Shown here piece after piece: positions 1 through 11,860 of a stretch of 64,000 bases of DNA. Position 1 is the stretch's first letter. The number at the start of each line of letters is the position of its first letter. Position numbers and translations under genes: made by a program. Under the pieces are notes generated by a model, which did no database searches, was not told the DNA's origin, and was given only the letters and a program-made list of their open reading frames with translations. The stretch covers positions 39,030,741 through 39,094,740 of the forward strand of contig CM069593.1 of assembly GCA_035771175.1 (NCBI GenBank), written 5' to 3'. This stretch comes from Paratinospora sagittata. Taxonomy: Eukaryota > Streptophyta > Magnoliopsida > Ranunculales > Menispermaceae.

Positions 1-869
1 TAGTTCAAGATATACAGTTGTACTTGATTTCATATCTTAAGTACTGTATTGAACTATATCAGTAGTTGCATTAACTACTGATCACTGAACCATAAGTTTT
101 CATACTTATATTTTATATCTATTTTGAAAATTGTCTGTGTCTTTGATTTACACCAGTTCTTCATGTTTTAAGTCAATCTTTATTCGGTATTTATTACTTT
201 CAAAGAAGCATTGATTTTCATATCATATCATTCATGCTTTTCGAAACTGCACTTGAGCAATGTCGAACAATGAAAAGTAAATGGCTGAAAGTGTATTTCA
301 ACTTAGCATTACCTATTTCATATTTCATATCTTTGTAATGCTATGTACTAAGCTTAATTGTAAAGTGTTCTACTACATTAGAACCAACCAACATCTTAGT
401 GTTGTAATAGTAGTGTGTTTCTGGACTGAAACAACCAAGACAAGTGATTGAAGTTCACTTAATGAGTTCAGGATTGAAATCATGTAAGGTTATCTCTGAA
501 CCTATAAAAGACAATCGGTTCATCCTGATCCCGTAAAAGGATATCTTGCCTGTAAAAGAGAAACGGTTCATCCTTAGCCCGTAAAAGGATAGGTTTGCTT
601 TTAACCTATAAAAGGGCAGTCGTAATAGTTTGGTTCTCACCCGTAAAAGTATTCCTTAGTGATAAGGTTAAAATCCTAACTGAGGAGGTTAGGTAGTGGA
701 TGTAGGGGCGGCCGAACCACTATAAATCGTGTGTCTCACTATTGCAATTTAGTCTGTGTTCTATTTTGCAACCAATTCCAATACACTCATGTAAATCACT
801 AAGTTATTGGAAGATCATTTTAAAATTGACCATCGCACCCAATTCATCCCCCTCTTGGGTGGACCAACA
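1..869 (+). mobile_element. SIRE-like Copia LTR, 3' portion
   Basis: This is the downstream part of a long SIRE-type Copia LTR in plus orientation; its start lies outside the window. The end is recognisable. A short tandem repeat is followed by a GGTTAGGTAGTGGATGTAGG block, then GAACCACTATAAATCGTG, then an ending in CCCCCTCTTGGG and ACCAACA at 869. The same order of blocks recurs, inverted, at 30097-30320, 39756-40000 and 57258-57480. No primer-binding site follows 869, so it is a 3' LTR or a solo LTR, not a 5' LTR. No open frame of note is present. Confidence 0.7.
455..655 (+). repeat. Degenerate tandem repeat with CCCGTAAAAG core
   Basis: About five imperfect units of roughly 28-36 bp share the core CC(C/T)GTAAAAG or CCTATAAAAG, usually next to GGTTCATCCT. 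The array lies just upstream of the conserved GAACCACTATAAAT block of the LTR, where other SIRE-like LTRs in this window carry their own arrays. Confidence 0.7.
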
Positions 870-1649
870 TTGCATTGTTTATATAAATGATACCATGCTA
901 CATTACTTCATGCATATCACATACGATCGATGAGGGTGATCCCTTGTCTTTGAGATAACCATGGGAACCCTCGTGATACAGTTGAGCACCTTTGCTTGCT
1001 GGACCTGGAGGTGTATTGCGCTCGGTCCCATGATTTCAAATGGGAACCATCACATGATGATACCAAGAACAACGGCCTGCGGTGCACTCCGTAGTTGCGA
1101 TTTAATTTATAAAGCACACATACGTTGGTACTAAGGATGTTGCTGCATTTCATGATTGTATTGATTGACGTGAATTGAAATGCTTATATTATGTGTCATT
1201 GTATTTATCTCCTATAAATGTTGCGTTTACTTTGTGTGATCCACTGAGCTATGAGCTCACCCCATTGCTTCATCTTACAGGGAATTAAGCTGGATTAGGG
1301 TTGATTTGTACAGGGGGCGGTTATAAGTCTCAACTCACGTCGGGACTTATCTTTTTGTTTACCAAGAGGTTGAGATATAGCCACCTTATTTTGATGGCAT
1401 TGGCCATTTACTTTTGTGGGGGTTTGTCTCCTTTTCATTTGTCTCTTAGAGACCACTGCCTATAAAACCCTATTATATTATTTGAACACCTTTTGATCTA
1501 TTAATAAAGTTGCATTATTTTTTATATATTACGTGTCATGAAATGGGCTCACGTTTTTGTTACAAACCCCTTATTGCCATACTCTGTAGACGGAATGTGG
1601 GTATATTTGTTTAAGTGTTAGACTATTTCGAATTTAACTGGGTGTGACA
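870..1649 (+). mobile_element. Gypsy LTR, 3' portion (truncated)
   Basis: The segment ends in GGGTGTGACA at 1649 and holds the block CACTGAGCTATGAGCTCACCCC near 1241. That block marks the R/U5 region of plant Gypsy chromovirus LTRs and also appears near 30070, 38940 and, inverted, 41130-41150. The start is missing where the SIRE-like LTR ends at 869, so the SIRE element probably inserted into this LTR. No coding sequence is seen. Confidence 0.65.
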
Positions 1650-1950
1650 AAAAGGTTTATCGTTATATTTATTGATGAGATAAAATCAAAACATCATTAA
1701 AAACGTAGTCGTTGACAAGGACACTAAGGATGATCTTGCACTTCCTCACTAAATATTTTTTCTAAATCTAATGTCTTTATTGATTCATTGTAATTTGTTG
1801 TTTGTCGCTAAGTATGTTGTACCTAAGTACAGGATTTCTTGTTGTTGTGTTTAAAAATGCACTATAGAGTTATCAATTCTTGATACCGTAACTTAGGTAT
1901 TATTATTGTTTAGTCTATAGATAGGATTTAACCTTGTGATTAAACTATTA
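1650..1950. other. Unassigned spacer
   Basis: About 300 bp of AT-rich sequence with no open frame or repeat that I recognise. It is the left flank of the RE1-like Copia insertion; the right flank resumes at 23929. Confidence 0.5.
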
Positions 1951-1955
1951 CCATG

Positions 1956-2210
1956 TATAAGAACTTAAAACAAACTCAATGGAACAGTAAAAACTCCGCT
2001 CAATTAGAGACAGAGACGACTTCTTTATCTATAGAGATATGGAGAGGATTAATAATCTTGAGAGCCTTTAAACAACTGCTCACATGGAGACCTACGTGTT
2101 TCACAACAGCTTAACAACTTGTGTGGACAAGGATTTACCTGTAACGGATTATGACAGAAAGTATGTGAGCAACCTGAGAATAGAAGCTTCTTTAATGGCT
2201 TTATCTGATA
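1956..2210 (-). repeat. 3' LTR of the RE1-like Copia (255 bp)
   Basis: It matches the LTR at 23651-23923 nearly end to end and lacks about 18 bp present there. On the sense strand the purine-rich tract TTTGAGGAGGGA (2211-2222) lies directly before it, as expected of a polypurine tract. Confidence 0.85.
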
Positions 2211-3040
2211 TCCCTCCTCAAACGAGCTGGTACTTCAGTTAGACCGAGTTTGTCACGAAGATAATTAAATCTGGAAGCTGATAAAGGTTTCTTTAAGCAG
2301 TCGACAATCTGATCTGAGGAAGGTATGTAACAAACATCAAGCCCTTGATTCAAGACTTTGTCACCCACGAAGTGGACATTGATCTCAACATGTTTTGTCC
2401 TAGCATGAAAAATAAGGCTTGTAACAAGTGCACCAACACTCATATTGTCGTACCATAAGACAAGTGAAGAAGCTGGGATGAAATAAAGTTCCCTTAGAAG
2501 TGATTGAAGCCATGAGACCTCAACAACAAGATGAGCCAAAGCCCTGTACTCTGACTTTATGCTTAACCTGGCTACTACTTGTTGTTTTTTGGATTGCCAG
2601 AATACTAAGGAATTGCCAAATAAAACACTATAACCTGCAATGAACCTGCGGGCATCTGAGTAATCTGTAAGGAGTAGTTAGGAGTTTGGTTTAATGTGAA
2701 GACTTAAGTGACAAGTGCCTTTGATGTATCACAAAACTCTTTTAAGGGCTTGTCAGTGGACAACTGTACGATGATGCTAAAATTGAGATAGCTTGTTTAC
2801 AATGTAGGCAATGTATAAATGAGTGTGGGACAAATATTGAAGGCCACCAATTAGACTTCGGTACAAAGTAACATCAGAGAAAGGAGCACCATCATGAGCT
2901 CACAGAAGGAGTTGAAACAGGTTTTAGAGAAGGCTTGCCAACTCGAAGAAGGAGAGAATTAATATAAGAAGTTTGAGAAAGATAAATGCCCCCACTATCA
3001 CGTCAAGCCTTGATGCCAAGGAAATAACTTAATTATCCAA
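2211..3040 (-). pseudogene. RE1-like Copia pol, reverse transcriptase end and RNase H
   Basis: Translated in pieces on the minus strand, this gives the distal Copia reverse transcriptase (LYRSLIGGLQYL near 2850) and then RNase H. The best open stretch (2201-2539) holds SWLQSLLREL, LWYDN and the ending HARTKHVEINVHFV, typical of Copia RNase H. Frames change and stops intervene, so it is not functional. The reading frame is cut at 3040 by the Tnt1-like element and resumes at 8591 with the YVDD motif. Confidence 0.85.
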
Positions 3041-3045
3041 GATCG

Positions 3046-3420
3046 TGTGGGGACCACCCCCATGTGGCAGACAGGGGTGGCAGACAAGGAGACAAGTGGG
3101 CGGCTGAAACAAAGCATTTGGCGCCCTTTTTTTACGGCGCCGAAAGGGTATTAAAATATTAAATATATATTATATTATATATTTAAAATTACAAAAATAT
3201 CCCTCAATACTCCTATAAATAGAGCCTAACTTCATTCTTGAAATTCATTCCTGAGATCTATTCTGTGAGATCTAATTCAAGAGATCCAATCTGTAAGATC
3301 CACCTAAGGGTGAAGTAATACAAGTTTGCTGCCTCCCGTGGACGCAGGCAATTTGCCGAACCACGTTAAATATTGTTGTCTTATTTTTTCTTTCATGCTT
3401 TATCACGATTTCGCACAACA
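3046..3420 (+). repeat. 5' LTR of the Tnt1-like element (375 bp)
   Basis: It starts TGTGGGGACC and ends TCGCACAACA. A TATA box, TATAAATAG, lies at 3214-3222 and should drive transcription of the element. Compared with the 3' LTR it has 14 extra bases inside a run of GAGATCT repeats near 3250-3280, most simply explained by a slip between those repeats. Confidence 0.93.
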
Positions 3421-3423
3421 AAG

Positions 3424-3435
3424 TGGTATCAGAGC
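3424..3435 (+). other. Primer-binding site (initiator Met tRNA)
   Basis: TGGTATCAGAGC lies 3 bp after the 5' LTR. It is the standard plant LTR-retrotransposon primer site complementary to the 3' end of initiator methionine tRNA. Confidence 0.93.
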
Positions 3436-3639
3436 TAAGGTTAAGCTTTAGAAGAAAAAAGGACCCTCTGTCGAATTTTTCGAGACTGCGTCAAAATTTT
3501 GAGATTCTGTAAAAGTGATCGGAACTGTTTTCTAATCACCCGTGGAGGTAGCTTTTGTTTCCAGGAGTCCAATGCATCAACGGTGAGAAAAATGGACAAG
3601 AAACGAGTTCCCAGGAGCCAATCAACGTTTGATCCCTGT

Positions 3640-3905
3640 ACAGCGTTTGCCGACGCTGTTCATCCCGGCACTGTTCTGACCCGGATCCGACCCAGATCTG
3701 GCACTGTTCATCAGGCCCAGCCCACTCAGTCTACACTGTTCATCTGCGGTCCAGCCACTCAGTCGGTACTATTCATCACCGGTCCAGCCCACTCGGTCCG
3801 CGCAGTTCATCTCGGCCCAACCGTTCGGCCCGCACTGTTCACCCGGCCCAACCGTTTCGGCCCGATACTGTGCATCAGGCCCAGCCCGTTTTTCGGCCCG
3901 CAGTT
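3640..3905 (+). repeat. Degenerate minisatellite in the Tnt1-like leader
   Basis: About eight imperfect units of 25-45 bp share CACTGTTCATC followed by GGCCCAGCC or GGTCCAGCC and (A)CTCGG. The array is GC-rich, unlike the AT-rich neighbours, and lies in the untranslated leader between the primer-binding site and the gag start at 4120. An open frame runs through part of it (3499-3957), but it has no recognisable domain and I do not call it a gene. Confidence 0.75.
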
Positions 3906-4119
3906 GACCGAATCCATTTTCGGTTGCCCAACCATATCTGGCTCATTTTTCGTTTGATTTCAGCAAAGTCAGACACGTTTCCACCATTTTCGATCGTTCC
4001 GGACGCAACCGTGCAATCAGTTTCTGCAGATTCAGCTCCTAAGTTATTGATATAGCTTAGTTGGAGTCGTTTATCATTTTTTAAAGCACTTTTCGGCGTC
4101 ATACATATCTTCGGTCTTA

Positions 4120-7100
4120 ATGGCGGAGGAAATCCCAACCACAAGCAGGCCTTGGCAAAGAAGTTCGATGTCCAACGCAAAGTTTAAGGTGGAGAAATTC
4201 AACAGCACCAACAACTTTGGCATGTGGCAATGCGAAGTTCAAGATCTATTATTCCGGGAAGGATCACATATCGCCTTGGAAACCAAGCCCAAGGATATGT
4301 CCGATGGTGATTGGAATTTCGTAAATCGTCAAGCTTGTGGAACAATCAGACTCTGTTTAGCAAAAGATCAGAAGTACTTTGTCATGAAAAAAACTATGGC
4401 AACAAGTCTCTAGAAGAAACTGGAGGACAAGTACATGACAAAAATCGTAGAGAACCGACTCTGCCTGAAGAAAAAGCTCTTTCATTTTCAGTACAAGAAA
4501 GGTACTCCAATGATTGAGCATCTTGATAATTTCAACAAGATTCTCGCTGATCTACAGAATCTTGATGTTGAAGTTATTGATGAGGATAAGGCACTATTGT
4601 TGTTAAACTTTTTGCCTGAAAGTTATGAACATTTAACAACAACTTTGCTATATGGTAAAGATGATGTTAAATTCAGTGATGTTTCAAATGCTTTGGTGAA
4701 CAACGAGTATCGAAGGAAGGACCAGCTCGATAACAAGGAAGCATCACCAGAAGCCTTGACGGTATCCAGAGGCAGGGCTAACAACAATTCTTATAGATCC
4801 AGTGGGCGAGGTCGATCTCGCTCAAAATCAAAAGGACCTTCATCACGTCAACGTCTTGCAAAGGATGAATGTGCCTATTGTCACCAAAAGGGGCACTGGA
4901 AGAAAGATTGTCCAAATAAGGGCAAGACAGATGCAAATGTGGCACAGAAGGCTGAAGAAGATTCTGCATTCTCAGTTTCATCTATAGACAATCAGTCTAA
5001 TAGATGGATATTAGATTCCAGATGTTCCTATCATATGTGTTCGAATCGAAGTTGGTTCTCAAAACTGGATGAGTTTGATGGAGGAGTCGTGCTCATGGGC
5101 AACAACAATACCTGCCAAACAAAGGGTATTGGAACTATACGCCTAAAGATGCATGACGGTACAACAAGACAACTCACGAAAGTCAGATATGTCCCAGATC
5201 TGAAGAAAAATTTTATCTCCCTAGGAGTCCTTGATTCCAGCGATTACAAGGTAACCATTGAAGGTGGAGTTCTGAAGGTTGTACATGGAGCACTCTTGGC
5301 CATGAAGGGTACTCAGAAAGGAAATCTCTATTTCCTTGACGGACACACAATAATCGGAAGTGTATCAGCTTTCACCAGTTCTAATGATGTTTCATCGGAC
5401 ACTTCCCGACTTTGGCACGTGCGGCTCGGACATGTTGGAGAGAAGGCTCTTCAAATCTTTATAAAGCAAGGTTCTCTGAAAGGTGAAAAAATCGGGAAAC
5501 TTGACTTCTGCGAGCACTGTATCTTAGGCAAGCAGACGAGAGTCAAGTTTGGAACTGCAATCCACCACACAAAAGGAACATTGGATCATGTTCATACCGA
5601 CGTTTGGGGACCCTCTCAAAATGCATCATTGGGAGGTAAACGTTGGTTTGTTACTTTCATTGATGATTTCTCATGCTATGTTTGGGTTTATACCATGAAG
5701 CATAAAGATGAAGTGCTAGATATCTTTCTTATATGGAAGAAAATGGTAGAAACCCAAACGGGAAGGAAAATTAAGAGGCTCAGATCTGATAATGGAAGAG
5801 AATACAAGTCAGACCCATTTCAGAAAATTTGTGACAATGAAGGGATTGTCAGACATTTCACAGTCCTAGGCACGCCACAACAAAACGGTGTTGCTGAACG
5901 CATGAATCGTACTTTGGTAGATAAAGTTCGCTGCATGTTATCTCATTCTGGACTGAGCAAGACATTTTGGGCTGAAGCTTTGTCATATGCCTCTCATACC
6001 ATCAATAGACTTCCTGTAATAGCACTAGATAGCAAAACTCCCAAGGAGGTACGGTCTGGACACCCCGTTTCAGATTATGATTCTCTGAGCATTTTTGGAT
6101 GCACTGCATATTTCCATGTGACGGAATCCAAACTGGATCCTAAGTCCAAGAAAGTGATTTTCATGGGCTTTAGTGAAGGAGTTAAGGCTTTCCGACTATG
6201 GAAACCTGAGACAAAGACGATTGTAAAAAGTCGAGATGTAACTTTTGACGAATCTGTGATGTTAAAGCATACAGTTTCTGATAAAGAAAATCGAGATCCA
6301 GATTTTCCTCAGCAGGTGGAGTTAGATATTCCAGTAACTCCTGTCAAGTCAGCAGAGATATCCAACCATCCTGAAGAAGACGAGGAGGAAATCTCAGTTG
6401 AGGTGGAGGCTCCAGGACCAGACATCAGTCAACAACCAGAATCAATTGCCACCAGTCGACCAAGAAGAGAAATTAGCAAACCTGCTCGGTACACTGACAT
6501 GGTTGCATATGCATTTCCAGTCACCGGAGATGATATTCCATACAATTACAAAGATGTTAGTCAAAGTATGGAAAGTGATAAGTGGAAAATGGTAATGAAT
6601 GAGGAGATGAAATCACTCCATCAGAATTAGACTTGGAAGTTGGTTCCACTTCCGAAAGGATAGAAACCAATTGGCTTCAAATGGGTTTTCGCTAAGAAGG
6701 AAGGCTCTCCCAACACAGATGGTATCCGATACAAAGCCAGACTGGTAGCAAAAGGCTACACTCAGATGGAAGGAATTGACTACAATGAGGTATTCTCACC
6801 TGTTGTTAAGCATTCGTCAATTCAAATATTATTGGCTTTGGTTGCACAGTTTGATCTCGAGTTAGTCCAACTCGATGTCAAAACTACTTTTCTGCATGGT
6901 AATTTGGAATAGGAGATATATATATGTCTCAACCAGATGGATTCAAAGTACCAAGAAGAGAGAATTGGGCTTGCAAGTTGAGCAGGTCATTGTATGGCCT
7001 GAAGCAGTCACCGAGACAGTGGTACAAGCGATTTGACAGCTTCATCCAAGGGCAGAAATATACTCGGAGTCAGTTTGATCATTGTGTCTACTATCGCAAA

Positions 7101-8119
7101 CTTCAAGATCGTACATTTATCTACTTGCTTTTTTATGTAGATGATATGTTAATCGCATCTAAAAGCAAGGTGGAGATCAACAAGTTGAAGGCTCAATTGA
7201 GCTAAGAGTTTGAAATGAAGGATCTTGGAGAGGCCAGAAAAATCTCGGGATGGAGATAACTCGAGACAGGGCCAAAAGCACAATTTGTTTGACTCAGACT
7301 CAGTATTTGAAGAAAATTCTTCAAACTTTTGGCATTGGCAATGACACAAAACCTGTGAGCACACCATTGGCACCACATTTCAAGCTATGTTCATCAATGT
7401 CACCAAATTCTGAAGATCAGAAGAAGCAAATGAAGAACATTCCATATGCAAATGCAGTTGGTGCCTTGATGTATGCTATGGTGTGTACCAGACCTGACAT
7501 TTCACATGTTGTAAGTATGGTAAGTCGTTACATGCACAACCCCGGTAAAGGCCACTAGCAAGCAGTGAAGTGGATTCTACGGTATATTCATGGTACTGTG
7601 GATATTGGTTTAAAGTTCGAGAGAGATAAGAAACGTTGTAAGCATCTAGTCGGATATGTGGATTCGGACTATGCTGGAGATCTTGACAAGCGCAGATCTA
7701 CTACTGGTTATGTTTTCACTATGGCAGAAGGACCAGTGAGTTGGAGATCAACACTACAGTCAACAGTTGCTTTGTCTACTACAGAGACAGAGTACATGGC
7801 AGTAACAGAAGCTTTCAAGGAAGCAATCTGGCTTCATGGATTTACTAAAGACTTGGGAATTGTGCAGAAGAATGTTGAAGTTTTCTGCGACAGCCAGAGT
7901 GCCATTTGTTTGGCAAAGAACCAAGTTCATCACAGTAGAACGAAGCATATTGATGTTCATTTTCATTTTGTTCGAGAAATAGTAGAAGAAGGGAGTATTC
8001 TTCTGCAAAAGATCAAGACTGCAGATAACCCCGCAGATATGCATACAAAGGTGGTTACAGGGATCAAGTTCCAACATTGTTTGGACTTGATCAACATCTC
8101 ACGAGCTCAGAGTGCCTAA
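4120..8119 (+). pseudogene. Tnt1-like gag-pol polyprotein, broken
   Basis: Gag begins at ATG 4120. In order: gag, a CCHC zinc knuckle (CAYCHQKGHWKKDC, 4870-4911), aspartic protease (from 5011), pre-integrase (RLWHVRLGHVG, about 5410), integrase (VHTDVWGP near 5590, GTPQQNGVAERMNRTL near 5870), reverse transcriptase (FYVDDMLIAS near 7130) and RNase H (YVDSDYAGD near 7660, TKHIDVHFHFVREI near 7945). In-frame stops are at 4411, 6628, 6661, 6910, 7203 and 7556; five of the six are TAG. A 2-bp gain in a TA run near 6918 and a 1-bp loss near 7243 shift the frame. The protease active site reads DSR where Copia proteases have D-(S/T)-G. The 4435-6630 stretch (731 residues) is the longest intact part. 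Confidence 0.95.
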
Positions 8120-8204
8120 GGGCACTAATGGAGGCAGCAACAGTTTTTTGAAGGAAGCTTGCTATCTGTAGAGAAATTACAGGTGTGGAGGAGCCCTGTT
8201 CCAC

Positions 8205-8224
8205 ATGAGGTGGAGGTGGAGATT
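8205..8224 (+). other. Polypurine tract of the Tnt1-like element
   Basis: The purine-rich run GAGGTGGAGGTGGAGATT lies directly before the 3' LTR start at 8225 and is the expected primer for plus-strand DNA synthesis. Confidence 0.8.
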
Positions 8225-8585
8225 TGTGGGGACCACCTCCATGTGGCAGACAAGGGTGGCAGACAAGGAGACAAGTGGGCGGCTGAAACAAAGCATTCGG
8301 CGTCGTTTTTTGACGGCACCGAAAGGGTATTAAAATATTAAATATATATTATATTATATATTTATAATTATGAAAATGTCCCTGAATACTCCTATAAATA
8401 GAGCCTAACTTCATTCTTGAAATTCATTCCTGAGATCTAATTTAAGAGATCCAATCTGTAAGATCCACCTGAGGGTGAAGTAATACAAGTTTGCTGCCTC
8501 CCGTGGACGCAGGCAATTTGCCGAACCACGTTAAATATTGCTGTCTTGTTTTATCTTTCATGCTTTATCACGATTTCGCACAACA
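8225..8585 (+). repeat. 3' LTR of the Tnt1-like element (361 bp)
   Basis: It starts TGTGGGGACC and ends CGCACAACA, directly before the GATCG target duplication. The TATA box is kept at 8393-8401. It lacks the 14 bp described for the 5' LTR. Confidence 0.93.
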
Positions 8586-8590
8586 GATCG

Positions 8591-11153
8591 TTCAAAGCAA
8601 AAGACTGATGCAATCATTGAATGAAGTGATTAACCTTGGAGGAATTGTTGCTTGTTACAAGTATGTCATCCACATACACCAAGATATAAACAAAATCCAT
8701 GCCTTATTTGTAGATGAACAAGGAAAAGTCAATTCGAGAAGCAGTAAAATGCCAAGAAATCAATGTGGCCCTTAAGTGATCAAACCAAGCTCTTAGCGCC
8801 TATTTTAGACCATATAGAGCACGACGGAGTTTTCATACATGAGCGGATTTGTTAGGATCAACGAAGCCCTCAAGTTGTGGCATGAAAACTTTCTCATGTA
8901 ATGTAACATGAAGGAAAGCATTGTTTATGTCTAATTGGCATACCAACCAGTTCAAAGACACAACCAATGTGAGAACTACACGAATGAAAGAGGTTTTGAT
9001 CACTGGGTTGTATGTTTCTAAGAAGTCAACACCAGGAACTTGATTGTAACCTTTTGCCACTAAACGTGCCTTGTGGCTATGAATTGTACCATCTGAGTTT
9101 CTTTTGAGCTTGAATATCCATTTATTGCCAACCAAATGTTGGTCTAGTGATGGAGGGACTGGAGACCATGTCCTTTTATTGATAAGAGCATTATACTCAT
9201 GTTTCATGGTGGTAGCCCATTCCAGACACAATAAAGCATCAAATACCTTTGCTGGTTCAACTTCAAAGCAATGAGAGGCTTCTATAACAGCTGAAAACAA
9301 TCGTGGCTTGAAGATGCTACTCTTGGCTCGAGTTACCATGGGATGAGATGGTATTGGAGAAGGGGAGGATGACAAATCAATGTAGGAGAGGGTAACGGGG
9401 GTGTAATAGAAAATGAAGACACACCCACAGATGGCAGAGGAGTGCGTTGAGCAGTGTTGGTTGGGTTAGAGGAAGGGGTAAGTGTTGGTGGCAAGGAGAT
9501 ACTAAAATGAGGAAAAGGATGTGAGACAGGTTGTGTAAGAGTAGGAAACATGGACTGATAAGGATATTCTTGTTCATTGAAGATGACATGTCTTGAAATG
9601 TATAATTGACCATTGGAACTTTGGCATTTGTAGCCTTTGTGGGAAGAACTATAGCATAGAAACACACTTTTCTAATCAAAACTGATACTTGAAACGATAA
9701 TATGGTCTCAAATAGGGAAAATAGGCACACCCAAATACCTATAAAATTGAATAATCAGGGAGCTTGCCAAATAGCCTTTGATACGAGGAAATTCCGTTTA
9801 GCACAAGAGTAGGCAATCTGTTGATAGTAAACACGGCAGCTTGGCAAGCTTCCTAGTAGAAAGACAATGGAAGATGAGCATGTGCACGCATGGTAAGACT
9901 CATTTCTATTATGTGCCTGTGTTTGCGCTCAGCTTTACCATGTTGCTCATGAGTATGAGGACGTGGATGTTAAAAAGAGATCCAATGATTTTCCAAATAA
10001 TTTGCAAATGGCCTGTATTCACCACCCCAGTCTGAATGAATGCATTCAGTTGTTTTGGAGAACATGTTTTCAACTAAGCTCTTGAATTGAATAAAAGTAA
10101 ACAATGCTTCTGATTTAGCTTTGAGTGGCTAAATCATGGGAAGCGAGAGAAGTCATCTATAAAATGAATATAATACTGAAAACCTTTTTTGGACACAAAT
10201 GGGGCAGGTCCCCAAACATCAGCGTGTATTAGCTTAAGAACAGAAGATGTACATGACATAGAACTTGTGAAAGGTAAAACAGGTGATTTCCCTAACTGAA
10301 AAGCAGAACAAAACTCAAATTGTTTGGACATGGACACAAGTTTATTACATTGGCTAAGAATTCAAACTTTGTGTGATGGGTGTTCCAAACGCAGGTGCCA
10401 TATAATATGAGACAAGGAGACAACTGATATGTAAGACTTCGGAACAGGAGGATCAACAAGTGTAAATGAAAAAGAGATGATCTGATATAATCCATCTTTA
10501 AGAATTCCTCAAAGCACGACCATATTGGTGCGAGAATCCTTGATGAGGCAATGATTAGCATGGAATTCAAGAAAAAACATTGTTATCATTAGTCAATTGT
10601 GAGACACTTAACAAGATTTATTTGAAAGCAGGAACACACAATGTATTAGGAAAGTGAAGTGATGAATGTAAAGAAGGAGAAATAACAGTGCCAGTGTGAT
10701 AGATGGGTAAAGATTGACCATTACCAACCATGAAAGACTGACTACCTGTATAATCTAATTTGTTGCTCAACTAAGATGGATCGAAGGTTATATGAGATGT
10801 TGCTCCACTATCGGCGTACCAAGAACTACCAACAACTGACTTCGGTGAGGAAATAAAAATAGATTGAGAAGGTGCTGGTCGTCTTGAATTGACAGCTCTC
10901 GTGTATGACATGTCCGACTTATAATAACACACAACAACAATGTGTCCATATTTCCCAAAAATTTTACAAGTGGGTCAACCATCATTCCTGAAACGACCAT
11001 CTCTTCCATGAGATTTTCCTCCCCCACCTCTGTATGAACCACCATTTCCTTTGCCATTGGAGGAGTTTGGCCGAGGACCCAGATATGTAAGAGCAGATGT
11101 GGAGTTATTGACAACATTCTTAGTAGCAAAAGCTTCCGTAGTGAGTGCAGCAT
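8591..11153 (-). pseudogene. RE1-like Copia pol: zinc knuckle, protease, integrase, reverse transcriptase
   Basis: Reading the minus strand from right to left: a glycine-rich stretch and a zinc knuckle (region 10890-11040), protease and pre-integrase (10290-10790), integrase start (LIHADVWGP near 10225, FIDDFSRF near 10140), integrase active region (RPHTHEQHGKAERKHRH, about 9910-9970, then INRLP near 9820), the linker HPMVTRAKSSIFKPRLF (about 9290-9340), reverse transcriptase (8833-9375: NKWIFKLKRNSDGTI, ARLVAKGYNQ, LDINNAFLH) and YVDDILVTS near 8670. The best open run is 180 residues. Frameshifts and stops, for example in the integrase near 9855, make it inactive. The frame continues at 3040 across the nested Tnt1-like element. 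Confidence 0.88.
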
Positions 11154-11572
11154 GAGCAGATGGCTAGGATGAAGTGGTAGAAGTAGTGGGAATTAAAATG
11201 AAGGAATTCAATTGTTGCAACTTAGGATCAAAGTTTAGTAGAGATGCTTGCATTTCAGGCCAAGAAAGATCTGCTTGTTCTTGAAGGAGAGTGGTTATCG
11301 GGAGGAATTCTGCATCTAAACCAGCAAGAGAGTAGGATACCAAATCATGAGTGGAAAAGAGGGATCTAGCAGCAGCCAAACTGTCTGCAAATTCTTTTAT
11401 GGTATTGAGATACTGTACCATGGTCTGGGAGCCCTTGTGAGTCGTTTGAATGCCGATCCAGAAGAGTTGAATCCTTGCACGATTGTGAGCTCCACAAAGT
11501 TCTTCAATGGCTTTCCAATCTGCCTAAGAGGTGGAGTGTCCAATGACTTGAGAAGCTACAGATTCAATTAAC
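11046..11572 (-). pseudogene. RE1-like Copia gag, duplicate copy 1 (left part)
   Basis: The minus strand encodes the middle of a Copia gag (11164-11421: MVQYLNTIKEFADSLAAA, then DLVSYSLAGLDAEFLPI). The same peptide is repeated at 22857-23159. At 11572 the sequence is cut by the CACTA element and resumes at 22677. Together, 11046-11572 and 22677-22786 form one unit of a tandem duplication; 22787 to about 23475 is the other. Confidence 0.85.
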
Positions 11573-11860
11573 CACTACAAGAAAAAAGACTTTTGGTCAC
11601 GAGACCTTTAGTAGCGACTTTAATTTTTGTAAGTAAAACCATTATTTACTCACGATTTGTCAAAATCGTAACAAAAGTCGTTGTTAAAAGTTTATATTTA
11701 CTTACGTGTTTGATGTCGTAAGTAAAACTATATGTATCGTAAGTAAAGATATTACATTTCTCCCGCCCTTTTTATGTGCATATGGCGCGCTTAACTTTTT
11801 ATCACTTACGAATGTGAAAAGTTTTAGTAGCGGCTATGTAGTAACTAAAAGTAATTGAAT
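11573..11860. repeat. Left CACTA terminus and subterminal repeats
   Basis: After the CACTACAAG terminus there are at least six copies of GTAAGTAAAA or its complement TTTACTTACG, some as TTTACTCACG (about 11630-11810). In CACTA elements such repeats bind the element's DNA-binding protein and are needed for excision. The spacing is irregular. Confidence 0.85.

Larger units (their letters stand above)
3046..8585 (+). mobile_element. Full-length Tnt1-like Copia retrotransposon
   Basis: This 5540-bp element is bounded by a perfect GATCG target duplication (3041-3045 and 8586-8590). The 5' LTR (3046-3420) is followed by an initiator-Met primer-binding site, a roughly 700-bp leader, a gag-pol frame (4120-8119), a purine tract and the 3' LTR (8225-8585). 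It sits inside the reverse transcriptase of the older minus-strand Copia. The LTRs differ by one 14-bp indel and about 17 substitutions in 361 aligned positions (counted by eye), so it is moderately old. It is defective: gag-pol has at least six stops and two frameshifts. Confidence 0.95.

Noticed and set aside
3499..3957. 152-residue open frame in the Tnt1-like leader
   Set aside because: It is a product of the GC-rich repeat, lies before the gag start and has no recognised domain.
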